A stretch of 64,000 nucleotides of DNA, from positions 49,890-113,889 of the forward strand of contig CAYMUL010000010.1 in NCBI GenBank assembly GCA_964393605.1. The letters run 5' to 3'. The DNA is from CAYMUL01 sp964393605 (GTDB lineage: Bacteria; Bacteroidota; Ignavibacteria; Ignavibacteriales; Ignavibacteriaceae). Each line of letters begins with the position of its first letter. The stretch's first letter is position 1. The notes under the pieces are model-generated. The model was not told the DNA's origin and did no database searches. It saw only the letters and a program-made list of their open reading frames with translations. A program made the translations under genes and the position numbers. Positions 1 to 8,125 of this stretch are shown piece after piece.

Positions 1-57
1 TTTGCCAAATGTAAGTTCGCAAATTTTTTTATTCTTTAATGATAAGAGTAAAAGTTT

Positions 58-390
58 TCACGAGTAAAGAACTTTACAGTTTTTTTTGGCTTCCATAATA
101 ATAAGACTTGAAGAACGTTTCCACTCAGAATTGGAATAGTATAAAATATCAAATGGCTTTTTGTATTTTTTAACAAGCCGCCATTCTAATCCATCAGTAA
201 CACTTGCTTTTTGAAAGATAGTTTTATTTTCAAATTCATCGGAAAGAACCAACAGATCAATATCGCTATCTTCAGAAGGCACACCTGAAACATGTGAACC
301 GAAAAAAATAATTTTACTTACCGGAATATTCTTTTCTTTAAAGAATGATAAAATTGTTTCTTTTATTTGATCTAATTGGATTTGAGCCAT
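58..390 (-). CDS. MNT-type nucleotidyltransferase, antitoxin of a HEPN/MNT pair
   Basis: A 110-residue minimal nucleotidyltransferase. The family signature is visible: Gly31-Ser32, then the metal-binding Asp43-x-Asp45 in a SDIDLLVLS strand. In characterised HEPN/MNT modules the MNT protein neutralises the HEPN RNase, in some systems by adding AMP to it; that role is inferred here from family and context. The start overlaps the end of the upstream HEPN gene by 19 bp, so the two are co-transcribed and probably translationally coupled. The order (HEPN first, MNT second) is common for these pairs. The protein is short but has the length expected of a stand-alone MNT domain. Confidence 0.85.
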   Translation of the reverse strand: MAQIQLDQIKETILSFFKEKNIPVSKIIFFGSHVSGVPSEDSDIDLLVLSDEFENKTIFQKASVTDGLEWRLVKKYKKPFDILYYSNSEWKRSSSLIIMEAKKNCKVLYS

Positions 391-770
391 CTTAAAATTT
401 CTTTCGCTTTTGCAAAAATTTCCGACGTAATTTCTTGAGAATAATTTCTGGAGAGATCTGCTAAATTTTCAGGATACCTCACAGGAATACTAACTTTATC
501 GATTTCTCTAATTGGCTTGAAGATATTCTCAGGAATTTCAAATGATCGCGCAGATTGAATTTTTTCTATTAAATAAAGGAGATGATGTGTTTTGGGAGGA
601 TTCTCCTTAAAAGTTTTAGAGTAAATCGCTTTTAATGCTTTTTCAATCGATAAGTGGATCATATACACGGTATAAATATATCGGTGACTATTTAACATCG
701 CTTCGGCAGTATCCATGTCATATTCAGCTTGAATAAACCATTCTTCCGGAGACTTGTATTTTTTTTCCAT
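372..770 (-). CDS. HEPN domain protein, likely toxin of a HEPN/MNT pair
   Basis: A 132-residue alpha-helical protein with the pattern of PF05168-like HEPN proteins: an N-terminal W-x2-QAEYDMDTAE helix, then a central helix with IHLSIEKALKA, the usual position of the conserved E-K-A-L-K core. HEPN domains are often RNases; the RNase role here is inferred from family and from the partner gene. The following MNT gene overlaps by 19 bp. A canonical R-x4-6-H site is not unambiguous: R30 and H39 are possible members. The start ATG at 770 gives the normal family length. Confidence 0.8.
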   Translation of the reverse strand: MEKKYKSPEEWFIQAEYDMDTAEAMLNSHRYIYTVYMIHLSIEKALKAIYSKTFKENPPKTHHLLYLIEKIQSARSFEIPENIFKPIREIDKVSIPVRYPENLADLSRNYSQEITSEIFAKAKEILRWLKSN

Positions 771-779
771 TGCAATATT

Positions 780-1114
780 TCTTGAACTATTTGAGACAAA
801 AATAATAAGTTTTAAAGTTTTTTATATCTCAAATTTTCAAAGCTAAGCAATAATTCTCTGCAAAAATTTTACACCTCGCCAGTTGGTTTTTTTCTTAACC
901 ACAAAGTCGCTCTAAGGTTTGCACGAAGTAACTCAAAGGTAGCGTTTAACTTCGTGTGCCTTTGTGATTCCCTTTGTGAACCTTTGTGGTTGGTTTTCTT
1001 TCTTGACCGCTAAGTTCGCCAACTAATGCTAAAGTTTTCATAACCAATTTTTTCCTAATTTTTTCTTTGCGATCCTTTGCGCCTTTGCGGTTAATTTTTT
1101 TTAATCAGTAGAGA
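780..1114. repeat. Intergenic dispersed repeats, left copy flanking the GxxExxY gene
   Basis: This 335-bp stretch has no gene. From about 895 to 1103 it is made of degenerate A/C/G-rich phrases which on the minus strand read like ACCGCAAAGGCGCAAAGGAT followed by CGCAAAG. The block 1000-1103 recurs at 1551-1662 on the other side of the GxxExxY gene with a few changes. A second phrase (about 940-990, built on CTTTGTG units) is related but not identical. Such repeats are commonly seen beside GxxExxY genes; that link is recalled knowledge rather than computed here. Confidence 0.6.
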
Positions 1115-1504
1115 TCATCCGGTATCTTCAAGTTTATTTACTACTCGTCTTATTCCGTTCTTAATGAGTGTTACATTAAAATTTATTAAGAAGCCGAGTC
1201 TACAATCCGATAATTTTAAGTATGTCAGTATTTGGGCAAGATGTACATCGTTTAGCGACTCAACGGATTTATTTTCAATTACAACTTTGTTTTCCACTAA
1301 TAAGTCAATACGATACCCACATTCAAGCTTTACTTCTCTATAAACGATCGGTAGTGCTTTCTGTTGCTCAACTTTTAATCCAGCATTCAATAATTCATAT
1401 TTTATACACTCTTCGTAAGTAGATTCTAACAAACCTGGACCAAGTTCTTTGTGCACTTTATAAGCACAATCTACAATTATTTTTCCTATCTCGTTTTCAA
1501 ACAT
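1115..1504 (-). CDS. GxxExxY family protein
   Basis: A 129-residue protein of the GxxExxY family (PF13366). The naming motif is present as G-P-G-L-L-E-S-T-Y near residues 22-30, preceded by the typical VDCAYKVHKELG helix. The rest matches the family pattern of a small PD-(D/E)XK-like fold: YRIDLLVENKVVIENKS carries Asp and Glu/Lys at positions suited to a nuclease-like core. Its biochemical role is not established. The gene is bracketed by roughly 100-bp imperfect direct repeats, which makes a mobile or repeat-associated history likely. Nothing suggests an operon with either neighbour. Confidence 0.85.
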   Translation of the reverse strand: MFENEIGKIIVDCAYKVHKELGPGLLESTYEECIKYELLNAGLKVEQQKALPIVYREVKLECGYRIDLLVENKVVIENKSVESLNDVHLAQILTYLKLSDCRLGFLINFNVTLIKNGIRRVVNKLEDTG

Positions 1505-1550
1505 TTGATTTCTCCTTTTAGTTTGAGTTGCTATGTATTCTTGGTAGTTA

Positions 1551-1662
1551 ACTTCTTTTTTAACCGCTAAGTTCGCTAAGTAACGCTAAGGTCATCATAA
1601 CTGATTTCTTTCAAATTTTTTCTTTGCGATCCTTTGCGCCTTTGCGGTTAATTTTTTTTAAT
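1551..1662. repeat. Direct repeat, right copy flanking the GxxExxY gene
   Basis: An imperfect second copy of 1000-1103. Both contain, in the same order, a CCGCTAAGTTCGC phrase, a short variable stretch and an almost identical block of more than 35 bp built on TTTGCGATCCTTTGCGCC. It lies between the GxxExxY gene and the L,D-transpeptidase gene. Confidence 0.75.
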
Positions 1663-1682
1663 TTTGTTCCTCGTAATCACTG

Positions 1683-3575
1683 TTATTTTTTTTCGGGGAA
1701 CATAAGATTCAGCAACGTTTCATCCTTTCTATAAACATCCTCGCGGAAATTTATTTGTCCATTTTTATCGACCCAAGCAGTGAAATACTCGATGTAAAGA
1801 GGAACGTTTTGTTCAAGAACTAATTCAGTAGTCGGTCCGAAACTCCGGTTCTTTCTCAAAGCGCTTCGTCGGGCAGAAAATTCTTTTTTAACTCCGACAT
1901 CTGCAACTCTCTCTCCAATCTCTATTTTAAAGAAATCAAGATTCCACTGCGAATGGTTCTCTAACAAAAATTGAGCTAACACTAATGGCTTCTCAACTCG
2001 CACACAACCGTGACTAACAGCGCGTATTGCAAAATTAAATGGAGGACGAGTTGGAGTATCGTGCAAATAAATTCCAAATTTATTGTTGAACATAAATTTC
2101 ACTTTGCCCAGCGCATTGCCTACGCCGGGATCTTGTACTATTCTATATGGAATATTACTCTTCCCGAATTCTTTAATATCAATATCATCAAGATTTATTT
2201 CCTTCCCTTCCTTATACACTTTGAATTTTTTCTTTTTCAAATAACTTGAATCTTTTTTCAGTTCGCGTTGAATTTCTTCTCGCATTATACTTGGCGGTAC
2301 ATTCCACTCGGGATTCAAAATCATAGATGAAATTACGCTGTTGAACTCCGGCGTTTCCCAATCTTCAGGTTTCAATTTGAAGTTGCCTGTTCTCTTGTAT
2401 CGCTCGTAAAGACTCTTGTAGTAAGCGGAGCGGCGAATGCCTGTGCAGACTTTTATTTCGGACAACTCAACTTGATTTTCCACGATGTGCAATTTGAATT
2501 CAGGAATATTGATAAAAATATATCTTGGCAACGAAGAATAATCGAGCCATCGAAACCGCTCTAAATTTATTTTTATTTTTTTTATGTACTCTGTGGGAGT
2601 GATGTTGAGCTTATCAATCGTTCCCTTTCCGATTATTCCATCCTCTTGCAATCCGTTATGCTTTTGAAATTTTAAAATTCCATTAACAATCAAAGAATCG
2701 TAAATCATGTTGTCGTGTTTATGAAAATGAGATGAATCAATAAAACCAAGTCGAAGAAGTTGTTCGGCTATCAAAGGTAATATAGAATTGCTCTGCAACG
2801 GTTCAATCTTTTTATCTATCTGTGGAATTTTTTTCCATTCAGCTTTTTCAAGAAGTTTAATTTTTTTAAGTGCGACTTGTAGTTTAATGTATCGCTCGCT
2901 TTTAGGTTGAATTGTGGAAAGATAAACTAAAATATTTTCTTGCCGAAGTGGTTCATGCAGTTCGCGCATTGAAGAATCTGCCGAAGGGAGATAATATGAA
3001 TCGGGAAAAAGTTTTTTGGGATCGTACAGCCCAAAGCGCAGATGAAATGAATATTTCAAAACTGCATCGCAAATCAATAACTCAGCGATTGCAAGATCGC
3101 GGTAACGCGACTGATTGTCGTTCGTATCAATTGCATTTTCAAAATGGTGATGAATTAATTCGGTGTGATAACTATTTGGCTCTAAACCGTGCGCATCGGC
3201 TTGTTCGAGTTGCATCATCAAAGAATAAACAAAATTTCTATCTTCAAAACTTTTTAAGAATTTGGGACTAAAATTTCGTGAAGAATAAAATTGAACTATT
3301 GTATCCTTAAAAAGAAAATTTGTATCCGCCAAAACAGGAATGACTTGAATCATTTCAATCGCATTTTTAATTGCAGAAATGAATTCAGCTTCGGAGAAAT
3401 TCAATTTTTCGTTAAGAGTTTTCTCATGAACGATCGGTTTATTTTCTTCGCAACTCCACGCAACAAGTGTGAAAGAGAATATTATCAACAGAATACTAAA
3501 AAAGAAATTCTGCCGCTTCGATACAAAACGTTGCCGGCTAATAATTTCAGAGATCAAGCATAACCTATTTTTCAT
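1683..3575 (-). CDS. L,D-transpeptidase, YcbB/LdtD type, exported
   Basis: A 630-residue exported enzyme that would form 3-3 cross-links in peptidoglycan. The N-terminus has a hydrophobic segment (about residues 24-40) ending in LVAWSC, a plausible lipobox or signal peptide end. A scaffold region follows, then a peptidoglycan-binding-type segment (VNGILKFQKHNGLQEDGIIG, around residues 290-315). The YkuD catalytic domain comes last, with H522-G-C524-V-R-V as the catalytic motif. Length and order fit the large YcbB/LdtD group rather than small YkuD proteins. About 70 residues follow the catalytic motif. The gene appears to be transcribed alone. Confidence 0.9.
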   Translation of the reverse strand: MKNRLCLISEIISRQRFVSKRQNFFFSILLIIFSFTLVAWSCEENKPIVHEKTLNEKLNFSEAEFISAIKNAIEMIQVIPVLADTNFLFKDTIVQFYSSRNFSPKFLKSFEDRNFVYSLMMQLEQADAHGLEPNSYHTELIHHHFENAIDTNDNQSRYRDLAIAELLICDAVLKYSFHLRFGLYDPKKLFPDSYYLPSADSSMRELHEPLRQENILVYLSTIQPKSERYIKLQVALKKIKLLEKAEWKKIPQIDKKIEPLQSNSILPLIAEQLLRLGFIDSSHFHKHDNMIYDSLIVNGILKFQKHNGLQEDGIIGKGTIDKLNITPTEYIKKIKINLERFRWLDYSSLPRYIFINIPEFKLHIVENQVELSEIKVCTGIRRSAYYKSLYERYKRTGNFKLKPEDWETPEFNSVISSMILNPEWNVPPSIMREEIQRELKKDSSYLKKKKFKVYKEGKEINLDDIDIKEFGKSNIPYRIVQDPGVGNALGKVKFMFNNKFGIYLHDTPTRPPFNFAIRAVSHGCVRVEKPLVLAQFLLENHSQWNLDFFKIEIGERVADVGVKKEFSARRSALRKNRSFGPTTELVLEQNVPLYIEYFTAWVDKNGQINFREDVYRKDETLLNLMFPEKK

Positions 3576-3844
3576 GAAAGTAATTTATAAAAAATAAAGT
3601 TATTAATCCTTACTGAAGTTTGCTGCACTCGCAATATCCGATTTCATCACTATAAAATAATAGAAGAGTGATAACTTTGGCTTTAACAGATTTTCGCTGA
3701 TAGAAAACCGGTGAAATCATTTGTATCTGTGTTATCTGTATGTTGTTGGTTGTTTTGTTTAGCTTAAATAAGAAAGTAACTTTTAAATATTTCGTAGCAC
3801 AAGTTATGAGACAGTAATAAAAACTTAAACATCGGCTTCTGGAT
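3576..3844. other. Intergenic region with degenerate repeat phrase
   Basis: No convincing gene. An ATCTGTGTTATCTGTATG phrase near 3721-3742 is of the kind scattered through Bacteroidota genomes beside GxxExxY genes. An 83-codon minus-strand frame here has no recognisable domain and low-complexity composition, so I do not call it. Confidence 0.4.
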
Positions 3845-4597
3845 TTAAATTTCCCCTTCACCCAATTGAAACAATCCGGAGTTCACGTGCAATACGCGCG
3901 TATCCAAATCGTTGGCTATTTGCAATGATATAGAATGCACCATTTCTGCAGTAGAAAAATTATCCATTATTCTGGAATTCTCAACTTTGAAGTCACTGCT
4001 GTGATAACTCGAAACATATTTGTTCTTATTCTTGATAAGTTTTTGAATTGCTTTACAAACTCCTCCACCGATCGGCATTTTGACTTCATCAATTTGTTTA
4101 TCATTCCATAAATCTTTTCTGTACTCAAGGAATATTTTGAATGGCGCGTTTAAAAACCATTCACCAATGCCGGAAATTTTTTTGTCTTTAATTAATTTTT
4201 TTAGACAATCGAAAACTTTCCTCTGCACGTTGTAGTATTCGGTGGTACTCAAGGTTTTAAAATCATATTCCGCGAAGCCTGATTCCTGAATTAAAACATA
4301 CCAACTGCGAAGTGTATTATTCAAAGCATCTTTTCCAAATCTTCCGGCATTTTCAACTGCAAGTTCAAGTTCGTTTTTGTCTCCACTCGATAAATATTTT
4401 TCGCCGTGTGTATAAAACGGATTTAAATCTTTTGCATGACCGGGCCACGTTAGCGATGATAATATCGATAGATAGCCGAGCGGTATTTTATATGCATCAT
4501 CTCTTTCAATAATGTAACTATGGATGGTTAAATCAAGATTTTTTCCTGCTTCAACGATTCGGTTTGTACCAAAGTTTTCGATGTTTTGTTTTTTCAT
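3845..4597 (-). CDS. Conserved-looking hypothetical protein, function unknown
   Basis: I do not recognise this 250-residue protein. It is soluble (no signal peptide or membrane segment) and rich in aromatic and charged residues: a WPGHAKDLNPFYTHG stretch near residues 52-66, GIGEWFLNAPFKIFLEYRKDLW near 142-164, and a glycine turn PIGGG near 174-178. The ATG start gives a compact ORF with normal codon use, and the length is too great for a chance ORF here. It stands alone next to the CRISPR island, so a defence or DNA-repair role is possible but not shown by any motif I can name. Confidence 0.55.
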   Translation of the reverse strand: MKKQNIENFGTNRIVEAGKNLDLTIHSYIIERDDAYKIPLGYLSILSSLTWPGHAKDLNPFYTHGEKYLSSGDKNELELAVENAGRFGKDALNNTLRSWYVLIQESGFAEYDFKTLSTTEYYNVQRKVFDCLKKLIKDKKISGIGEWFLNAPFKIFLEYRKDLWNDKQIDEVKMPIGGGVCKAIQKLIKNKNKYVSSYHSSDFKVENSRIMDNFSTAEMVHSISLQIANDLDTRVLHVNSGLFQLGEGEI

Positions 4598-5108
4598 TTT
4601 ATCTGCCCTTTCTGTTTTGGTTTAGTTTTTCTTTTGTTTTGAAGTTGCAATTGTAATTTTTTTTGTGTTGAAAATGTTAATATGGCGTTATTGTTTATTC
4701 GCTGGCTCACAGACTGAAGTCTGTGCTACGTTGGTATTCTCCGAACCTCCGGTTCTGCGCCAGCAGTCCCGAACTCCGATAAATCGGAGCAATTTCCCGA
4801 TGAATCGGGATCCGATTATCCCGAAGAGTCGGGACGAATTCCGTTTGTTTGCAATTTCAGTCTTGCGGAATTCGGAACTGATGCGTGCCGGTTCTGCGCC
4901 AGCAGTCCCGAACTCCGATAAATCGGAGCAATTTCCCGATGANNNNNNNNNNNNNNNNNNNNNNNNNNNNNNNNNNNNNNNNNNNNNNNNNNNNNNNNNN
5001 NNNNNNNNNNNNNNNNNNNNNNNNNNNNNNNNNNNNNNNNNNCAGTCTTGCGGAATTCGGAACTGATGCGTGCCGGTTCTGCGCCAGCAGTCCCGAAAGC
5101 TTTCGGGA
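4598..5108. repeat. Tandem and palindromic repeat region with assembly gap
   Basis: No gene here. It opens with a REP-like palindrome at 4708-4725 (CACAGACTGAAGTCTGTG). From 4751 a 139-bp unit is repeated: GGTTCTGCGCCAGCAGTCCC recurs at 4751, 4890 and 5075. The unit contains small palindromes of the CCCGAT...ATCGGG and CTCCGATAAATCGGAG kind. The N run interrupts the third unit. The last copy ends in TCCCGAAAGCTTTCGGGA and abuts the broken terminal CRISPR repeat. Confidence 0.85.
4943..5042. other. Assembly gap (100 N) inside a tandem repeat
   Basis: Exactly 100 N, the usual arbitrary scaffold gap. From the 139-bp period the sequence expected between the two edges is 54 bases, or 54 plus a whole number of 139-bp units, so the printed gap length is not the true one. 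Confidence 0.95.
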
Positions 5109-5183
5109 TCAATTCTATAACCTACCTCGTTTCTATTTGTATTCTCAGTCTTTAACTCAGTAGGTAAATAGTCCGATTAGAGT
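5109..5183 (-). repeat. Terminal CRISPR repeat split by a 46-bp insertion
   Basis: Plus-strand 5109-5120 (TCAATTCTATAA) matches repeat positions 4-15, and 5167-5183 (AATAGTCCGATTAGAGT) matches positions 14-30. Between them lie 46 unrelated bases that begin CCTACC and end GTAGGT, a short inverted repeat. The oldest repeat thus seems to have been cut apart by a small insertion, and the 139-bp tandem repeat region joins it on the left. Confidence 0.7.
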
Positions 5184-6574
5184 TCTGGAAGATTCTATCG
5201 ATACTGCACGGCAGATGAAGGTTTCAATTCTATAATAGTCCGATTAGAGTCAGAATAATTTTATAAAATAAAAATAGGAGAAATAAAATGTTTCAATTCT
5301 ATAATAGTCCGATTAGAGTTCCCCGCTTACTTGATGTTTTCGAAGCGTCCACTTTTGGTTTCAATTCTATAATAGTCCGATTAGAATAGAAATGGAGTGA
5401 TGAACAAAAATTCGGCTGGAAGTTTCAATTCTATAATAGTCCGATTAGAGTGAACGACAGAATAAAGCCGTGCAGGAATACAAAGATTTCAATTCTATAA
5501 TAGTCCGATTAGAGTCGGCAATGCACTATGATTGCCATGTATGCGCTAAGAAGTTTCAATTCTATAATAGTCCGATTAGAATGTGTCTATATTTTAATAT
5601 GGGCGCATCTCAACAAAGTTTCAATTCTATAATAGTCCGATTAGAATTGAAAACACTAAAAAAAGGCGACCGCATTTATTAGTTTCAATTCTATAATAGT
5701 CCGATTAGAATGATATAAGGAGTTGCGCAATGAGACAAAGTAATTTGAGTTTCAATTCTATAATAGTCCGATTAGAATGCTTCATCCGTTTCCAAGCCAC
5801 AATTTCGAGTTGGGTTTCAATTCTATAATAGTCCGATTAGAATCGAAAAAGTGAAAACACTTTTAACTCCCTCGAATCGTTTCAATTCTATAATAGTCCG
5901 ATTAGAATACAAGATAGGATAGGCGATTGTTGCGAAGATTGCGCTGTTTCAATTCTATAATAGTCCGATTAGAATAAAAAGAGTACGTTTATACTGCTGA
6001 CGGAAAGTAGTTTCAATTCTATAATAGTCCGATTAGAATCTATGTCGTAGCATATTGTCCACCGTTATTAATGTATTTGTTTCAATTCTATAATAGTCCG
6101 ATTAGAATCCAATGGAGGAACTGAATTGGTGTATTATCAAGTAAAGTTTCAATTCTATAATAGTCCGATTAGAATCAGATGGTGAGGGAGAAAATTAATA
6201 AGAGATATAAGAAAGTTTCAATTCTATAATAGTCCGATTAGAATACCGATATGTTGGCAAAGCATCCGGAACTTGAGGATGGTTTCAATTCTATAATAGT
6301 CCGATTAGAATTATCAATGTTTGGAGAGAAGCCATATTCTAAGGAAGTTTCAATTCTATAATAGTCCGATTAGAATTCGACTTAAAAATCGATAAGAAGG
6401 GTTCTGCTATTGGTTTCAATTCTATAATAGTCCGATTAGAATAACAAATGAAAATTAATTTAACACAAAGAAAAAGGTTTCAATTCTATAATAGTCCGAT
6501 TAGAATCCCAATAATGTGCAAACATATTGGATATGTGAAAACCAGTTTCAATTCTATAATAGTCCGATTAGAAT
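5109..6574 (-). CRISPR. Type III-A CRISPR array, 21 full repeats plus one split terminal repeat
   Basis: Repeats are 30 bp. On the transcribed (minus) strand they start ATTCTAATCGG and end AGAATTGAAAC, the common GAAAC-type 3' handle end. Full repeats start at 5221, 5290, 5358, 5422, 5486, 5553, 5618, 5682, 5749, 5814, 5879, 5946, 6010, 6079, 6146, 6215, 6282, 6347, 6413, 6477 and 6545. The 21 spacers (counting the one next to the split repeat) are 34-39 nt and all differ. Repeats at the left end carry GT instead of AT at their plus-strand 3' end, and the one at 5486 also begins with A, which marks the left end as the old, distal end. The array therefore runs leftward from the leader beside cas2. 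Confidence 0.98.
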
Positions 6575-6712
6575 AGTGGAAATTTCAATAATTTCTCTGC
6601 GTAATTTAAGTATTTGCGGTGAATTGCAAGTTTTGTCGATCATCTTTTTTTTCATCTTTTCCTTTCTAATGCAAAAAATAAAAATGCGTTTACAAACTAA
6701 AATCCAAACTAT
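6575..6712 (-). promoter_or_regulatory. CRISPR leader
   Basis: A 138-bp AT-rich gap between the last perfect repeat and cas2. It sits on the side where the repeats are least diverged and reads into the array on the minus strand, as expected for a leader carrying the array promoter and integration site. No exact promoter boxes can be fixed by eye. Confidence 0.7.
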
Positions 6713-6994
6713 TCAGAAGAAGTTTGAGATGGCATGCTTTTCCACGCCAAGAATAATTCGTTCGACAACTTCTGGTGTGCGTGCCTGATATATTAAAACC
6801 GAGTCTTCCGTTTTATCTATTATTGTCTTCAACTCGTTTTTTAATTTGTCCATCTGCAGATTGGTCAGTTCCCCTTCAAATACGGAGTATTGAACGTGGT
6901 TCAAATACCTTCTGCAAAGTTTAAGTGCTTTGGGTAATCTTTTCGGCGATGCTATATCGTAAGTTAATATGTAATACACTTTGCGCGATTTCAA
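6713..6994 (-). CDS. cas2: CRISPR-associated endonuclease Cas2
   Basis: A 93-residue Cas2, the structural partner of Cas1 in spacer integration. The N-terminal strand YYILTYDIAS carries the conserved Asp (D13), followed by the RRYLNHVQYSVFEGELT segment typical of the ferredoxin-like Cas2 dimer. Length is normal. It lies 25 bp after cas1 on the same strand and directly before the leader, so cas1-cas2-leader-array forms a compact adaptation module, separated from the csm operon by the RAYT cassette. Confidence 0.97.
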   Translation of the reverse strand: MKSRKVYYILTYDIASPKRLPKALKLCRRYLNHVQYSVFEGELTNLQMDKLKNELKTIIDKTEDSVLIYQARTPEVVERIILGVEKHAISNFF

Positions 6995-7019
6995 TTTCTT
7001 TAACTATAAAATTTAATTT

Positions 7020-8096
7020 TTACCATTTGGATTTATAAGCAGAGTACACATCTTCGCCGTGAAAATGTTTTAATAGCTTGTAACATTCTTCTCTAATAAC
7101 CCGGCGCATGCTGTAAGCCACGGTTTTATTGTCGAGGTGAATTTTAGCCAATAGTCTATCATCTAACTCACCCGCAAATTTTTGCCGCGCTTCTTTTTTT
7201 ATGTTGCACCTATTGTTCCTTACCGAGCAATCTTTTTCGGAGAGAATATTTTTATTAATCATTTTAAAAATTGTTCTATCCACAATAAGCGGCTTGAATA
7301 TATCGGCAATATCAAATGAAAGACTAAGTTTATCCGGTCCCGGTTCATGAATAAAACCTATTTCCGGGTAAAGCCGTGTGTGAAGTATTTCATTTATGCA
7401 AACGGAGTAAAGTATCATATTGCCGTAGGAGATTAAACCATTTATAAGGTTATCAGGGGGATTTTTTTTACGGGCAAGAAATTCTACCGGTTGTTTGAAA
7501 ATATATTTCCAAGCAGAGTAATAAATTCTTTTAGCGGTTCCCTCAATGCCAAGAAGCTCCTCTACATCATACGCTTGTTTAATGTTTTGTTTCACATCCT
7601 CAATTTGGGCAATATGTCCTTGTAAGTGTGCGCCGCGGTTCGTGTGGTATTTTAAGTTTTGAAGTGTGTTGTGAATTGCGGCTTCGGTAAATTCTTTGGC
7701 AATGTGCATTCTTTTGTTGTGGTTCGTAAAGAAGGAACTTTGCAGAGAAATTAGCCTTCCATCTCTAAACCTATTCCCTGGCATAAACGTACCGCCGTAG
7801 TTGCCTGTTAAACTGAAAAGGTGAAGCGGAATTCCTTCCGTTGAAAGAAAGTGGATTAATCTGCTGTTAAAATGTACAGTTCCAAAAGTAAGAATTGAAT
7901 CTATGCTTTCGATTGGAACGGCTTTCTTTTCACCCGAAGAGATGTTCAGTTCTTCGCCAAAAAGATATTCGCAATAACTTTCTCTAATTTCCGATTGATC
8001 GTCATCATTATTGGTTTTAGCAATTTTTTCCAGCCAAAGAGTTTTTTCTTTTCTTCGCAGAATACTATCGCTGAATATGTAAATGTTTTGTTTCAT
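7020..8096 (-). CDS. cas1: CRISPR-associated endonuclease Cas1
   Basis: A 358-residue Cas1 integrase. The N-terminal beta domain holds FGTVHFNSRLIHFLSTEGIP. The helical domain holds the metal ligands: E185 in LLGIEGTAKRIYY, H250 in FIHEPGPDKLSLS, and the Asp pair D262/D265 in FDIADIFKP. The HEPG and DIADIFKP wording resembles Cas1 of type I-B and type III loci. All three ligand positions are filled, so it should be active. With cas2 it forms the adaptation module; no reverse transcriptase is fused or adjacent. Confidence 0.97.
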   Translation of the reverse strand: MKQNIYIFSDSILRRKEKTLWLEKIAKTNNDDDQSEIRESYCEYLFGEELNISSGEKKAVPIESIDSILTFGTVHFNSRLIHFLSTEGIPLHLFSLTGNYGGTFMPGNRFRDGRLISLQSSFFTNHNKRMHIAKEFTEAAIHNTLQNLKYHTNRGAHLQGHIAQIEDVKQNIKQAYDVEELLGIEGTAKRIYYSAWKYIFKQPVEFLARKKNPPDNLINGLISYGNMILYSVCINEILHTRLYPEIGFIHEPGPDKLSLSFDIADIFKPLIVDRTIFKMINKNILSEKDCSVRNNRCNIKKEARQKFAGELDDRLLAKIHLDNKTVAYSMRRVIREECYKLLKHFHGEDVYSAYKSKW

Positions 8097-8125
8097 AACG
8101 TTACCTAAAAAGTGAAGAAATTATT

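Noticed and set aside
2912..3271. 119-codon plus-strand frame
   Set aside because: Antisense shadow of the L,D-transpeptidase gene.
3610..3861. 83-codon minus-strand frame upstream of the L,D-transpeptidase
   Set aside because: No domain, atypical composition, overlaps the end of the 250-residue gene and contains a dispersed repeat phrase.
5109..6574. Self-targeting spacers within the window
   Set aside because: By eye only short chance matches (for example 12 bases near 10190) were seen; none is long enough.
6575..6712. A tracrRNA or second array in the leader region
   Set aside because: No sequence complementary or similar to the repeat is found there, and type III systems need no tracrRNA.
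5470..6788. Short plus-strand frames across the CRISPR array
   Set aside because: They are produced by the repeat itself (FQFYNSPIR recurs) and are not genes.
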